Positions 44,401-56,177 of a stretch of 64,000 bases of DNA are shown piece after piece. A program made the position numbers and the translations under genes. Every line of letters begins with the position of its first letter. The stretch's first letter is position 1. Below the pieces are notes generated by a model. That model was not told where the DNA came from. It searched no databases and worked only from the letters and a program-made list of their open reading frames with translations. This DNA is from Bedellia somnulentella. Lineage: Eukaryota > Arthropoda > Insecta > Lepidoptera > Bedelliidae. Location: assembly GCA_963576735.1 (NCBI GenBank), contig OY755186.1:11395970-11459969 (forward strand), given 5' to 3'.

Positions 44401-44884
44401 TCAAATTAATGCCGACCATTCGAGGTCCGACGCCAGTTGTTCTTAAATCTAATTACCCTGTGTCCAACCCTAACCCACTGGGCTTACCTTATGTAAAAGG
44501 CTATCTAATGCTACCAATTTTCATATTCACTCGTTGAAACGGTTTGTGTTTTAGGAAATAGTTAGGATCCACGCTATTTTTTGTGTGATATGGAAAAAAC
44601 AATGTTAGAGCACTTCATATTACAATTTGAACATTGGTAAAGCAGTTTCATAATTTACCGTCTACAAGTGGCGGTAAATTATGAAAAAATTGAGAAAAAA
44701 AGTTTCTTATCTGCCGGGTAAGAATTTAACAGCCACTTGATGTGACTGATAAGATACCAGGGAGTTTATCTGCAATATATTACTATCTGAGACCTGTGAA
44801 ACCGAAACTTGTTGTTTATCCGGCAGATAAGTGCCGAATAGACTATCAGAGAGTTTATCTGTGAGTGGTGAAACTGGCCCTAAA
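41403..44884. other. Intergenic sequence, largely unique
   Basis: An old SINE-A tail may lie at 42292-42372. 42850-43140 and 44340-44470 are GC-richer, repeat-free patches. The 106-codon minus frame at 42723-43043 has no recognisable domain. No gene supported. Confidence 0.3.
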
Positions 44885-45395
44885 TAAATATACTGTCATG
44901 TTATACACAGATCAAGTTAGCCCCATACTAAATAAGACTTGTATTATGGATGAGTATTGTATTGTAACGCAACGATATATTTAATATGATGTAAAACACA
45001 TCCAATACATACATACATACATACATATACTCACGGCTATATTTCCCTAGAAGGAAAACCAGAGCTAAGGAAATTCCTCAGCCACTTTTGGAAGTAGAGT
45101 GGGGAAAAGATGGTACGAATAAAGGTTTTTGGTGATGGGTCTCCAACCGCATCGCCCAAAAATCCAATAAAAAGCCCCAATACCCTTAGTCGCCTCTTAC
45201 GACACCCGTGGGTAGGAAGGGATAGCGACATTCTAAGCCTGCACTACACGGCATCTAAGCCGGCACTACACGCCAAGACTATGAAAAAATCATTTATGCT
45301 CATCACATAAATGTTGCTTTCAGCGGGGATCGAGCCTGCAACCTCTGGACCGAGAAGCTAGGCCACGATCGTCGTCGACTAAGGTCAGGAGCTTT
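44885..45395 (-). mobile_element. SINE-C copy split by a SINE-A
   Basis: 44885-45001 is the reverse complement of the SINE-C 3' body (ATCAAGTTAGCCCCATACTA). 45284-45395 is the reverse complement of its tRNA-like head (CAGCGGGGATCGAGCC). The SINE-A at 45002-45266 lies between. Confidence 0.85.
45002..45266 (-). mobile_element. SINE-A inserted in SINE-C, duplicated head
   Basis: ATGT tail at 45006-45030, body to 45245, and a second head copy (TCTAAGCCGGCACTACACG) at 45254-45266. CCAA flanks both ends. Confidence 0.88.
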
Positions 45396-45449
45396 CAAAT
45401 AGTTGTTGGACGAAGTGACTCGAGACACATCCATCCTTCTGAACAAAAT

Positions 45450-45536
45450 TACAAAAATATTTGAGCAGTTTCTAATTGGAAAGCTCTTGCTACCCCTTTT
45501 GGGATATATTGCCATGCGTATATGTATTTATGTGTG
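45450..45536 (+). repeat. SINE-A 3' fragment
   Basis: TTTCTAATTGGAAAGCTCTT through TGCGTATATGTATTTATG; diverged last third of the element. Confidence 0.6.
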
Positions 45537-45639
45537 TTAATTTACGGAAGTGTTTTCTTGAGAAGATGTATAATTGTAAATTGGTCGAAGCGATTTAAAC
45601 CGCTAATGTGTATGGTAGTGTAGGTAGAGGACGATCTCG

Positions 45640-45814
45640 GCAGACACATTTGGATCACATAGAGAGTGCGCTGATGAAGATGTGTGTATCCGTAGTATGA
45701 AGAATAACAGAGCATGAATGAAAAGATTGATGGATGAAAACGAAACGAAAGTGGCGATCGATATTATCTGCCTACCTCAATGGAAACAGATGGCGTGAGT
45801 ATATTTATGTAAGT
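45640..45814 (+). repeat. LINE-T 3'-end fragment
   Basis: TTTGGATCACATAGAGAGTG, GTATGAAGAATAACAGAGCA, AAAGATTGATGGATGAAAAC, then AGATGGCGTGAGTATATTTA. The ORF is broken. A MITE starts exactly at its 3' tail. Confidence 0.7.
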
Positions 45815-45956
45815 AACGCCCGATTTCAAAATTGAGTATTCAAGTTGAGAACGGCTTAAGTATCGTTTTGTCTCATTCAGTTGTTAAGATTTCAATGCGA
45901 CAGAACGATACTTAAGTTGTTTTCAGCTGGAATACTCAATTCAGAAATCGGACGTT
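45815..45956. mobile_element. 142-bp palindromic MITE
   Basis: Terminal inverted repeats of about 55 bp: AACGCCCGATTTC at the left, the complement GAAATCGGACGTT at the right, with GAGTATTC and CTTAAGTATCGTT matching further in. The spacer is about 25 bp. No coding capacity. Confidence 0.75.
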
Positions 45957-48425
45957 CGTGTATTATTAAAAGAGTCGGATGGGAAGCATGGCTGGCAAAG
46001 CTCACCACCCATGTAGACGTAACGATCTCTTTTTGATGGACGACCACTTCCTTTGACGTACTACGTGTTGTGTTTATGTATTTGTGTAACACTGTTTCAC
46101 TATACTTTCATTTGCGTTTTACATCTGAATTAACTTAGAATTCTTGTTTGATTCTGATTTGAATACCTCAATAAATTTGTTTTTATGAGTTCTAGTTTTG
46201 TACTAAATAATGGTTCCGTAAAAAAAAAAAAACAACAGGAAGCAGACAAAATAGGACGCTATGAAATAATTGGCCCAAGAAATTGTAGATTGCTGTGATG
46301 AAGATTATATAAATTCGGTGGATACCAGATTTTCGATTGCAAATGAAAATGCTCAATCACCAATCTCCATTTGATGAAACACGTCAAATAGGATACTTAT
46401 CTATGATAAAGTCTGATAAATGGTTTTGGTTTTGGCTTTCTACAGCGTTGGTTGCGAAGTAGCTGGTAGTAATAACGAAAATAGTTTAGGCTAAATTTCA
46501 CGAAGCCAGTATTAAATTAAAAGTCTTATTTATGCAAATTTTTGTATCGTTTTATCAGCAACTGCATGCAATGCACATAATTTTGAACACACAAACAGTA
46601 GCTACAAGATCGAATGAGATGATTCTGAATTCACACTTCACCATTGTGATAGACAATCGGTACAAACCAGTGAAAGTTTTGGATCTTTCTCGTGGTTTCA
46701 CACTGTTCAGACAAGAAGTGAGTTTTCTTAACATCAGTTGACAAAACATCCAAAGTTTCACAACTTTAGTACCAATTTTATGTTATATTTTTTTTCTTAC
46801 AAGTAATCTCATCTAAATCCTTTCATTTTAACAACTTGTGTCAAATCTTTGTTATTTCAATAACGCAATTTAAATTGTAAACACTGAAACATATAAATTT
46901 CTCAAATACAAACAAAACATAAGTTGCAACATTACTCTAGTCAATTGAGCATCCATTATTTATTTCGCATTCCAATAGGACATATGCTCACGCCATCATT
47001 ATTCAAATTAGAATTTGGCTGAGCGCTATAAGAGTCAAAATTGCATGGTTTAAACAATAGATACGACGATGTGTAGATATTACAAAGTTTTGGGAATTTG
47101 CATAAGACGCTCGCAAGATCCTCGCAAGGGTTAAAATCTCGAGGGCTTTCTCGTTCATCCTGAAGCTTATCCTGATAATTATTTCAATTGTTTGCGCCTG
47201 TCAACGGGTGAATTTAGATGGCGTATTATAGTTTGTTGTAGTGGTGTCTTCATTACTTTGGTAGGAGTTTGCTTGTCGCCGCGTGATGTATGGCTCGGGG
47301 ATGCAATGAGACCGTACTGTGCTGTATTGAGATAGATCTCAAGAGGAAACTCATTGTGATTTATACGCTTGTGCAGGAGAATAAGAAATATTGTATTAGC
47401 CCTTTGTTTTAGTTGGGCTAATAGTTACACTAGCCAACAATAACACAACTGCCTTTTAATATCATACAGATAAAATTAGATGATGGCGTTTATCCAACTT
47501 CAATGAATTTTCAGTTTGTAATTTATCCAGTTTTTGTTTTCAGTGGCTACTTATTTAAATTACACAGTTAGTATTTCAACAGTAAAACATCGCATTATGA
47601 ATACAATACAATGCAAACATATACGAAATCACGGCTCATGGTAGGTTAAATTAATATTCCTCATTCTCAATAATAAACCCAAAGAAAAACATTAGCTTGA
47701 AAAGTCTACACAAGTAACATATAAGAAGGAAACAAACAAACCATGTCAATAAGCCGAGTCTAATTATTAGATAAGATCGACAAGTAATCAAACGTTATGA
47801 AGGAAGTTTCTTTGAAAATTAATCTTCTCAGCGAAGTACACATTCTCGGGCGATGAGGAGGCTAATGAAGCGAGCCCTGCTCTTCATTAAAGCAGTCAAT
47901 CCCTCATATTAACCTACATTGTTGTATGCTCATAAAGTATTTAACATATATGTGTAATTATTACCTATTCAAAATGATTAAATTTCAGATTTTGTTCCGT
48001 TTATTTGAGTCTTGAGTCAAAATAAATTACTTTCAGATTTTATTCAGTTTCGAGACAATATTCCATATTCACAAACTATTAGATCACATTATTATTTTTA
48101 ATTCAAAATGGTATCAACCACTAAAATAATAATGTGTTCAAAGTACGAAGTAAAGTCAGAAATTTTGTAGCTTTGTAAAACCTGGGTGTGCAACCCAAGC
48201 TTTAGGGTGCACGTGAAAATATTGGTGCACTAGCTAATAGTAATAAGAGTCAACTTATTCTCCCTGCAACTACAGCCTGATCACCCTGGGCGGAATAGGT
48301 TCAAAATCTCTTAAGCATTAAGTCGCCCCATACGGCAACCGATAGGAAAACAAATAACAGTGTTATTTTCAGTCGACACAATATGTCTTGTGAATACATA
48401 TATACAAGAAATGGGTATGTGCTAT
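45957..48425. other. Intergenic sequence, mostly unique
   Basis: No repeat family recognised. 47100-47340 and 47820-47900 are somewhat GC-richer and could be regulatory; nothing firmer can be said. Confidence 0.3.
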
Positions 48426-48524
48426 ACGAAGCATCAACTTCCAAAGGTGGCTGAAGAATTTCTCATTCCAAAGCTCTGGCTACCCCGTTAAGGGATTTAT
48501 AGCCGTGAGTATATGTATGTATAC
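48426..48524 (+). repeat. SINE-A 3' fragment
   Basis: CATCAACTTCCAAAGGTGGC to GTGAGTATATGTATGTAT. Confidence 0.85.
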
Positions 48525-49039
48525 TCATCCAAATAAATATAATGAGTTTAGCAAAAACTTGCACATTTACATACAAGCTCTATAATTGAATGATCTCATT
48601 TCGTACATTATTATTTACGAAACACGTCAAACATGTCTCATTTCTCATAAACCTATTTCACATTTAACATCTTTTACTAAAAACAAAGCATATTAACATT
48701 ACTTCATATTTATACCGCCACTCTTTCCAATATATGACAAGAAACAGAGACGAAAGATTCTCGGAAATAACATTATCTTATGAATACAAGCTCTTACGTC
48801 GTCAAAACGTTCTTAATTAAGTTAATAAATACACATGGGGCGTTTCATTAGAAGCGTACGTCGAATTTCGTGAGCATATTCACAATAATGCCTCGCGGAG
48901 ATCATATCTCTTTGGCCGTTTATCATTCAAAGAGATGAATGAGTAACATGAACTAATTAGTGTAAGTATTTTGTTAAAAATGACTTTAATGTAATACAAA
49001 ATTGCTGCACAGTGTGAGCTTAGAAAAGCTCTTTTCTCG

Positions 49040-49210
49040 CTTTCTGCACAATCATGATTGCGATCAGTCCTGGTCCAGTAAATGTGCTGCTCTCATCGAT
49101 GAACTTCCCATCAGCTCACCAAATCCTCAGAAAACCTCGTGGGAGATCTACCCCCACTGCGTCGTCCGATATGTGGCCACCACTCCAGAACGTTCGAGCC
49201 AACGGACATT
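49040..49210 (-). pseudogene. LINE C-terminal fragment, decayed
   Basis: Minus reading gives WWPHIGRRSGGRSPTRFSED, which resembles the RxTGRRSVGRPPxRWxDDL block near the end of insect non-LTR polyproteins, followed by stops. Short degraded remnant. Confidence 0.5.
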
Positions 49211-49324
49211 GATTTCGCGTTCTATGATCCCGTAGTTTGCAACTCAAAAGTAGCAACTCTGATGCCAACCGTTATTTTAGAGTTACCTTGTTACGACTTC
49301 AATAAATAAGGAACCTACTCAATC

Positions 49325-49425
49325 ATAATACTTACCATTGAGGTAGGCTGAGACTATCGATAGCCACATAATACGATACTGGCAAATCTTTCGAGTTTCA
49401 TTAAGATACAATGCATATTCATAAT
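49325..49425 (-). repeat. Old LINE-T 3' fragment
   Basis: TACCATTGAGGTAGGCTGAG, ACTATCGATAGCCACATAA and CTGGCAAATC follow the LINE-T 3' order. Confidence 0.6.
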
Positions 49426-50015
49426 TGAGACACTAACGTCGTACCTAAAATAGTGATCGTTAATCAATCGTAAAATTAAAAAGTTATAAACTAACATAAT
49501 ATTAATATTTGCTCTCCCTGGAGTTCGAACCAATGACCACCCGGCCAAAGTATAAGAGCCATTATGCACAGAATGGCAACCACATTAATACAAATAGCAC
49601 AAAAACCGAGCACATGGCAAATAATCCGGGCAGACGGCGTGGCACCAAAGGACATGGCCATTCGACCCCAAACCTTACAAAAACTGTACCGATGACACGT
49701 TTGCAATAAATTTGTAAACCGGAAATGGCCACGTGCAATATTGTTTCATAAGAAATGTAGAGATCTTTCAACGAAAGAATACGTTAAGAAAGAACTACGT
49801 TACTGACGGTCTTTCGAGACTAAGAATACATTGATTGACGTTAAGGATGCAGAAGTAGATATTTCCCCCACTTTATGTATATAATAGAGACTTGGTAAAT
49901 ATCATAAAATTTTGCAAGAGCAAACCTCGTGCGTATTTGCAATATAACCCTTTATATTACTATTATTTTCTGACCAGCAAAGCCAGCATAATATTGATAA
50001 AGACGATGAAATGTG

Positions 50016-50418
50016 ATATGTAAGAACATAATAACATAACATAAAACATAAACGTTCACGCCGAGTATCCCCGAAGGGGTTGGCAGAGGTACTAATACTT
50101 CTGAACATCACGTGACTTTGTCACCTGGTGTTCAGAGTACCCACATTTTGCATGGACAGTGTACTGACGTGATAGGGGGCAGGCCTATCGCCGTTTTGTA
50201 CGAATACACTGTCACATGACTAAGTACAACTCAGCCATGTGGGTTTCCTCACGATGTTTTCCCTCACCGTTAACAACCATGATAAATTAACCACACATAT
50301 GTCTTTAGAAAAGACAAATTGGTGTAGGCCCGACTCAGGATTTGAACACTAGTCGTTTGCACGATAACCGAGTGTTCTACCCGCTGGGCTATCACGGTTG
50401 CTGGGCTATATGTAAGAA
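50016..50418 (-). mobile_element. SINE-B full copy with 11-bp target duplication
   Basis: ATATGTAAGAA at 50016-50026 and 50408-50418. Between them lies a complete minus copy with an AACATA-type tail on the left and a tRNA-like head (complement of CCAGCAACCGTGATAGCCCA) on the right. Among the least diverged copies. Confidence 0.92.
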
Positions 50419-50794
50419 ATGCTGATGTAATATATAGTTTATGGGAGGCAGACAGATAAAGTGTCCGCTTTCCATTGTCTTCATTGACTTTTATTCTACC
50501 TCATCAGAAAAATTAAATATCAAAAAATCATTCAATTGAATAAGTCTGTGCAAATCGTTGACATAATTTCTGAAACTGATCGATTTTATAATCTGTACAA
50601 ATATTATAAAGCTGAAGAGTTTTTTTGTTTGGTTGCTAGGATCTCAGGAACTGCCCAATCAAATAAAAAAAAAATTGTGTTGGATAGTCAATTTATTGAG
50701 GAAGTTTTTAGGCTATATATCATAACGCTGCGACCAATAAGAGCAAAGAATAAGTGAAAAATGATGCAATAACGGGGATAATTATTCATACTTT

Positions 50795-50955
50795 AGGGCT
50801 TCCGTTGTGTGCGCTGCTGCGTAAACGGTTTAAGTTACCAAAAAAGAATGTATCAAAGAATTATTACTCATCAAATGATCTAAAAAAATGTTCGCGACAG
50901 TATATGTATATCTTTTAAGATTGACTCAATATAACCATTTTTATGGGAAACAAAT
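50795..50955 (+). repeat. Diverged piece of element D
   Basis: Follows the element D order: GGCTTCCGTTGTGTGCGCTG, then CGACAGTATATGTATATCTT, then GATTGACTCA. Confidence 0.5.
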
Positions 50956-51654
50956 TTGGTGGAAATTAATGCATTATTGCCAAATATTGTTCTTGACATC
51001 TCTTAATTTAAATTAACATCTTAGAAGATAATACAACTTTAAAATTATTCCGCAATAAAATTGACACCCGTGCATGAAGCACAAGACAAGACGCTGCACT
51101 GCCGCTGGCCGGCGAGCGAGGTCACCCGCGCGAGAAGCTTATGTTTGAACCTTATCCTATTAATATTATAAATGTGAAATGTGTTACAAGATACTACTAA
51201 TGATCCCAATTAATACATAGGACATTTATTATCCTGGAAAAAATAAGAGATCAATCCTTTTTCTTAAAAAATGGCAAATCTGATTGGCTGACTCAGAATC
51301 AATGCTCAGCCAAAACTACTATACTTATAAACGTAAAATTTATAAAGTGAAAAAATTATGAGGACACTATGAAAAACACCTTTATTATTACATGACAGAA
51401 ACCCTCAACGGATCAGTTTAATTTGACCGTACGAAGTCTGTCGAGTCAGCTAGTATTTCATAATTCTGCGCATTTTCTGGACCAGTATTCCTAACCGAAA
51501 GCTCAGTTTAAAAGACATAATTCGCCGTTTATTTCGTGAATGCTTCTACATTACCTCTATTGCCTAGTAATTAAATACATGATATGTACCTCACACCACT
51601 TAATACGAAATTTTCACAGCCTTTAAGATACAACCCCAAAATAGAGGCATAATG
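50956..51654. other. Intergenic sequence, nothing recognised
   Basis: A short GC-rich patch lies at 51080-51135; otherwise AT-rich and unassigned. Confidence 0.3.
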
Positions 51655-51937
51655 TGATTAATACATACATATACTTACGGCTATATTTCTCTAGAAGGGT
51701 TAGCCAGAGCTAAGGAATTATAAATACCTTAAGCCACTTTTGGAAGTTGAGTGGGGAAAAGATGGTAAAATAAAGGTTTTTGACGATGGGTCTCCAACGG
51801 CATCGCCCAAAAATCCAATAAAAAGCCCCAATACCCTTAGTCGCCTCTTACGACACCCGTGATTAGAAAGGGGTAGCTACATTCTAAGCCGGCACTACAC
51901 GGCAATATACTACAACTACGCTACATGATTAATACAT
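51655..51937 (-). mobile_element. SINE-A copy with probable 12-bp target duplication
   Basis: TGATTAATACAT occurs at 51655-51666 and 51926-51937. The minus copy fills 51663-51903, and 22 extra bases separate the head from the right duplication. Confidence 0.8.
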
Positions 51938-52599
51938 CATTAATTAAGTCATTTATAAATGCCCATCGCCTCCATTTCCAGCAAAAAAAATATTCGTTAA
52001 TATCAATATCTATACCAAAAGTCCCAAAAATTCCTAACAATACGTTGTCTCAATTAACTTTTATAAACGAAATCAAATGATACAGCAAATAAAGGGCGAG
52101 CTGGTCAACAGAATAAGTAATTCACATACTTGTTATTCAAAGTGCTCGTGTAATTCGAACCGGACATTTGGGACGACAAAACGGAAAGCGTCAAGCGTTC
52201 CATTTTCAAATTATCGTCACCTGACAACTCGTGGCATGTAAACTTGTTAGCATTTTGAAAATGGAACTTGCATTTCGTAGAGGTGTATTGATGCTCGATT
52301 CATCAAAGTTATAATTTAATAGTAGGAAGGAAATTTAATTCTGTAATGTTTACATTACCTATTAATACGAGAAACTGATAAGTATAACATAAACCTCATT
52401 TAAAGCACTTGCGCTGAAACATCAATTCATTGCATACATATGGATTTTGAGTGTTTTAATAAAGTTTTAGGTATAACAGATATTGAAAATTCTACTGAAA
52501 TGTATGAACCTTGATACTTCAGTGCCAATCGATAGTATTGCTGTATCATACAGGAAAAAAGTTCCAAATCTGTTGGACCGTTCAATCGTTTTCTCAACT

Positions 52600-53315
52600 T
52601 ATGTGTATGGTTATTTTATTGAGAATGTTAATAGTGAGGAAAAGCATCGCGAGGAAATCTACGCGGCTATAATTCATGTGATATTGTATTCATACTAAAA
52701 TGGCAATAAGCCTGCCCCCTATGGCTTGTTCCGTTTATCCACCCTAAAAAATCCTCCCTAAGGCGGATATTCGGAAACGCGTGTCCGTCTATCCACCCTG
52801 AACGGGGTGGATATCCGGAATGCATATAATATGGTTCTTCCGATTTTTTACCCCAAGTACAGTAATTTACAGAAACATTCACAACACAAAATGGGTCCAA
52901 GGAACATCGTGAACATTAAAATACTTAAGATAAACATACCTACTTTCTTACTTACAGTTGGAATAAAAATATCTTACAAACTTAGGCTCTTTTTTCTGTA
53001 AATGACTGTACGTAGGCAGGGTAGAAAATCGGAAGGAACATATTATATGCATTCCGGATATCCACCCCGTTCAGGGTGGATAGACGGACACGCGTTTCCG
53101 AATATCCGCCTTAGGGAGGATTTTTTAGGGTGGATAAACGGAATAAGCCCCCCCTATCACGTGGATTAATTGTGCTAGAAAAATCTGGGTATTTTGAGCA
53201 ACAGGTGATTAAACTTTCATGTGATATTCAGAAACATAAGCTAACTCCTCTCTTCTGTTCATCTCTGCCAACTCTTTAGGGATTGACGGCTTGAACTTTG
53301 AGTGCTTGAAACTCA
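52600..53315 (+). repeat. Old SINE-B copy split by a DNA transposon
   Basis: 52600-52722 carries AGTGAGGAAAAGCATCGCGA and GCAATAAGCCTGCCCCCTAT. 53158-53315 continues from CACGTGGATTAATTGTGCTA to CAACTCTTTAGGGATTGACG. The insert duplicated CCCCCTAT of this SINE. Confidence 0.8.
52723..53149. mobile_element. 427-bp inverted-repeat DNA transposon (MITE), 8-bp TSD
   Basis: Termini GGCTTGTTCCGTTTATCC and the complement GGATAAACGGAATAAGCC. The terminal inverted repeats are about 150 bp (52723-52874 and 52993-53149), nearly identical over the outer 110 bp with one difference seen. Target duplication CCCCCTAT lies at 52715-52722 and 53150-53157. The arms repeat the motif GGTGGATA. The 118-bp core has no transposase, so it is non-autonomous. 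An 8-bp duplication fits hAT, P or Merlin-like groups, but the GGCTT end is not the usual hAT CAGNG. Confidence 0.92.
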
Positions 53316-53484
53316 AGTATCAAATCAAATTGTATGATGTCAATCATTCTACTGTATCAAATATTAAAAATGTACGTCTTAATATATACAAACTATAACA
53401 CATCCAAATATCAAATTAGTCTATTACCGAACAAAAAACTACTACCCAAAAACAAATCGTTGCAAGTGATAAATTAAACAAACA

Positions 53485-53590
53485 CAGGATCTGACCGGGA
53501 AGTGAACCCGACACCTTGGCCACGGCCCACCACGGAGCGTGCTCGAGGTTTTTGTGACGCATGAGCAACTAATTTATAGTTCCGGCCACC
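53485..53590 (-). repeat. tRNA-like SINE head fragment
   Basis: Minus reading has GTGGCCAAGGTG (A-box-like) and TCGGGTTCACTTCCCGG (B-box-like with a pairing T-stem). The rest of the element is not recognised. Confidence 0.4.
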
Positions 53591-53873
53591 GGGCCTTACG
53601 ACTGAATAAATATTGTCAACATGCTACTTGAGTTTTTTCATAGCAATACTTTTGAACGTGTATAATTGGTTATATTTTTCTACAATTGAGAGTTTATTGG
53701 TATCTAACATCGTTTCAATAGTTGTTAACGACACAATTGTAATGTTAACTATTTAATACAAAAACCTTTGGTCGTTGGTACTCAAGTTTCAGGTCTAAAG
53801 AGTAACAATCACGGATCGCAGGGCTGGTAGTAATTTTACCAAGAATAAAATAGTACTACTTTTCATCTTCTTC

Positions 53874-53990
53874 TATACTTATAATAAATCTGTAGAGAGG
53901 TCAATTCTGTACATGAAATATATTTTCAAAATAACTATCAGGTGGTGATTAGGGATCGATACTGATGCCAAAAATGCAATCAGTAAAATT

Positions 53991-54028
<38 letters not shown>

Positions 54029-54847
54029 GGTTTGTATGTTCCTTATGGAAACAAAAACTACTCGACGGATTTTAACGAAACTTGGTACAATTATTCTCCA
54101 TACTCCTGCGCAGGTTTTTGTATACTTTCCAGCAGAGTAGTAAAGGGGAATTTTGGGAAATTTTGGGAAAACGGGAGAAGTTACTACATATTTTAAGCTT
54201 CCGTCGCGTGTGCAGCCTTAATGGTTAAACTTACAAAGAAATCATGTATGACGGAAATATTCTTCATAAAATTATCTAAAAAAAAATCCTCAATAGTTTA
54301 TGTCTATCTTCTACGGTTGACTCACAATAACACGTGTAATTCCTGATAGCTTAGCAGTTCGGAACATTCTGATTATATTTGTTTACTCTTACGTTTGTAA
54401 ACCTCTCACTCATCCTTAATTTAAAAAAGGTAACATCATTACCTCTTCAATAAAAAAAGAATCATAGAAATCAATAGAGAAACACCGAAATTATACATAA
54501 AATAAGCCATCGCGCCCGTGACCAAAACCGATTCGTTACTAATTTACATATAACATACTACATGGCGCCAGTAGTTGCTTTCTACAACACGTAATGATTT
54601 ATTTTTTAGATTGTTATAAATACTTCATAGTGTTTTATTCCAAAATTTGCTATTAAACGGAAATACTGAACCGTTCATTAAAGCGCATTAAAAATCACCA
54701 AACTACACTGTTTAGGGAGTGCTATAAATTTAATAAATTGAAAACCTTGCGCTGAATTTCACAATGCTTGAGCAGTGACTAAACAAAAGAAATCTCAGAT
54801 ATTTAAAAAACCACGCTACCCGTGCGAAGCTGGGACGATCCACTAGT
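53874..54847 (+). mobile_element. Element D, plus copy
   Basis: Near-identical to the copy at 32693-33679 from end to end. (TCTG)n is at 53996-54027. Ends GGGACGATCCACTAGT. The close match of the two copies points to recent spread. Confidence 0.85.
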
Positions 54848-54987
54848 CATAAAATAAAAGTTATTTTCCTTGATAATCAGCGTACTGTCACACATTTTTG
54901 AAAGGTTTCTTTGTAGCAACTTTAAACAAAGAGCAATTCTAATCCTAATTTAAGTATCTATACCATATATACCATTAAGTTTTTGTT

Positions 54988-55225
54988 GCTGTGTAGTGTC
55001 GGCTTAGAATAGCACTACCCCATTTCTTCCGATGGGTGTACGTAAGAGGCGACTACCGGTATTGGGGCTTTTAAGGGATTTTTGGGCGACCTTTATTTTA
55101 CCATCTTTTCCCCATGCAACTCCCAAAAGTGGCTGAGGAATTTCTAATTCCTTACTGTTAATTCTGGCTACCCCTTCTAGGGATTTATAGCCGTGAGTAT
55201 ATGTATGTATGTATGTTTGTAAGTT
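54988..55225 (+). repeat. SINE-A copy
   Basis: Head GCTGTGTAGTGTCGGCTTAG, tail GTGAGTATATGTATGTATGT. The GATGCGGTTGGAGACCC block is deleted. TAAGTTTTT occurs before the head and after the tail, a possible target duplication. Confidence 0.85.
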
Positions 55226-55514
55226 TTTATTCTAGCCATTTAGTAAGTTCCTATGTGTTTGCATTTTTTTGTTACAACCGTAACTAATTTAATACTTATA
55301 ATAAATATTCGAAACCTTACACTTTATTAAGCTCTCTAAAATTCAGATAAAATCTGGATACCAAAAATATCTTTTGGAATGTTTTTAAATTATAATGGAC
55401 ATAAGAATCAGTTATGAGTCTATTGTATAACTTATAAGTTCACTAAAAAAATATATTTCCCTATTAAAATAAATACGTTTTTTTGATATTTGTGAAAGAA
55501 AGACAGAAAGAAAG

Positions 55515-55683
55515 AAAAATAATTTATTTGGCAAAAAAATATTACTATGTTTGAGTAACAACAAATTAAAACACATATATCATATTGCCAAATTGGTTCT
55601 GGCTCAGCATATGTGCCTCAGCCGCGTGTCTCGCAGGACACGTCAGCTGCTGCACGCTGGTTTTCAGCCAGCACCAATTAGCC
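55515..55683 (-). repeat. Retroelement 3' end, inverted copy of the 23974 family
   Basis: Minus reading: GGCTGAAAACCAGCGTGCAG, TTTGGCAATATGATATATG and TTGCCAAATAAATTATTTT. Matches 23974-24205 in order. Confidence 0.6.
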
Positions 55684-55990
55684 AGCTAATACTTCTGAAA
55701 ATCACGTACAATTGTCACCTGGTGTTCAGAGTACCCACGTTTTGCATGGACAGTGTACCCACGTGATAGGGGGCAGGCCTATCGCCGTTTTGTACGAATA
55801 CACTGTCACATGACTAAGTACAACTCAGTCATATGGGTTTCCTCACGATGTTTTCCCTCACCGTTAACAACCATGATAAATAAACCACACATATGCCTTT
55901 ATAAAATACAAATTGGTGTAGGCCCGACCCGGGATTTGAACTCTAGTCGTTTGCACGATAACCGGTGTTCTACCCATTGAGCTATCACGT
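55684..55990 (-). repeat. SINE-B copy
   Basis: Minus copy from TAATACTTCTGAAAATCACG to the tRNA-like head (complement of ACGTGATAGCTCAATGGGTA). It joins the preceding LINE-like piece without its own TTATG tail. Confidence 0.85.
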
Positions 55991-56025
55991 CGCCTCTGTC
56001 TGTCTCTTCATTCTCATTTATTGTG

Positions 56026-56177
56026 GTTTGGGCGATGCGGTTGAAGACCCACCAGCAACCATCCTTTATTTGACAATATTTTCTTCACTCAACTTTTAAA
56101 AGTTATTGAGGAATTTCTATGAATTCAAAGAGCTCTAGCAATCCATTTTTGGAATTTATAGCCATGATTGCATGAAT
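56026..56177 (+). repeat. SINE-A copy, 5'-truncated and old
   Basis: Starts at GGGCGATGCGGTTGAAGACC and ends at TATAGCCATGATTGCATG. Confidence 0.7.

Noticed and set aside
52483..53001. Short ORFs around 52.5-53.0 kb as host genes
   Set aside because: They fall in an old SINE-B and in the arms and core of the 427-bp transposon.
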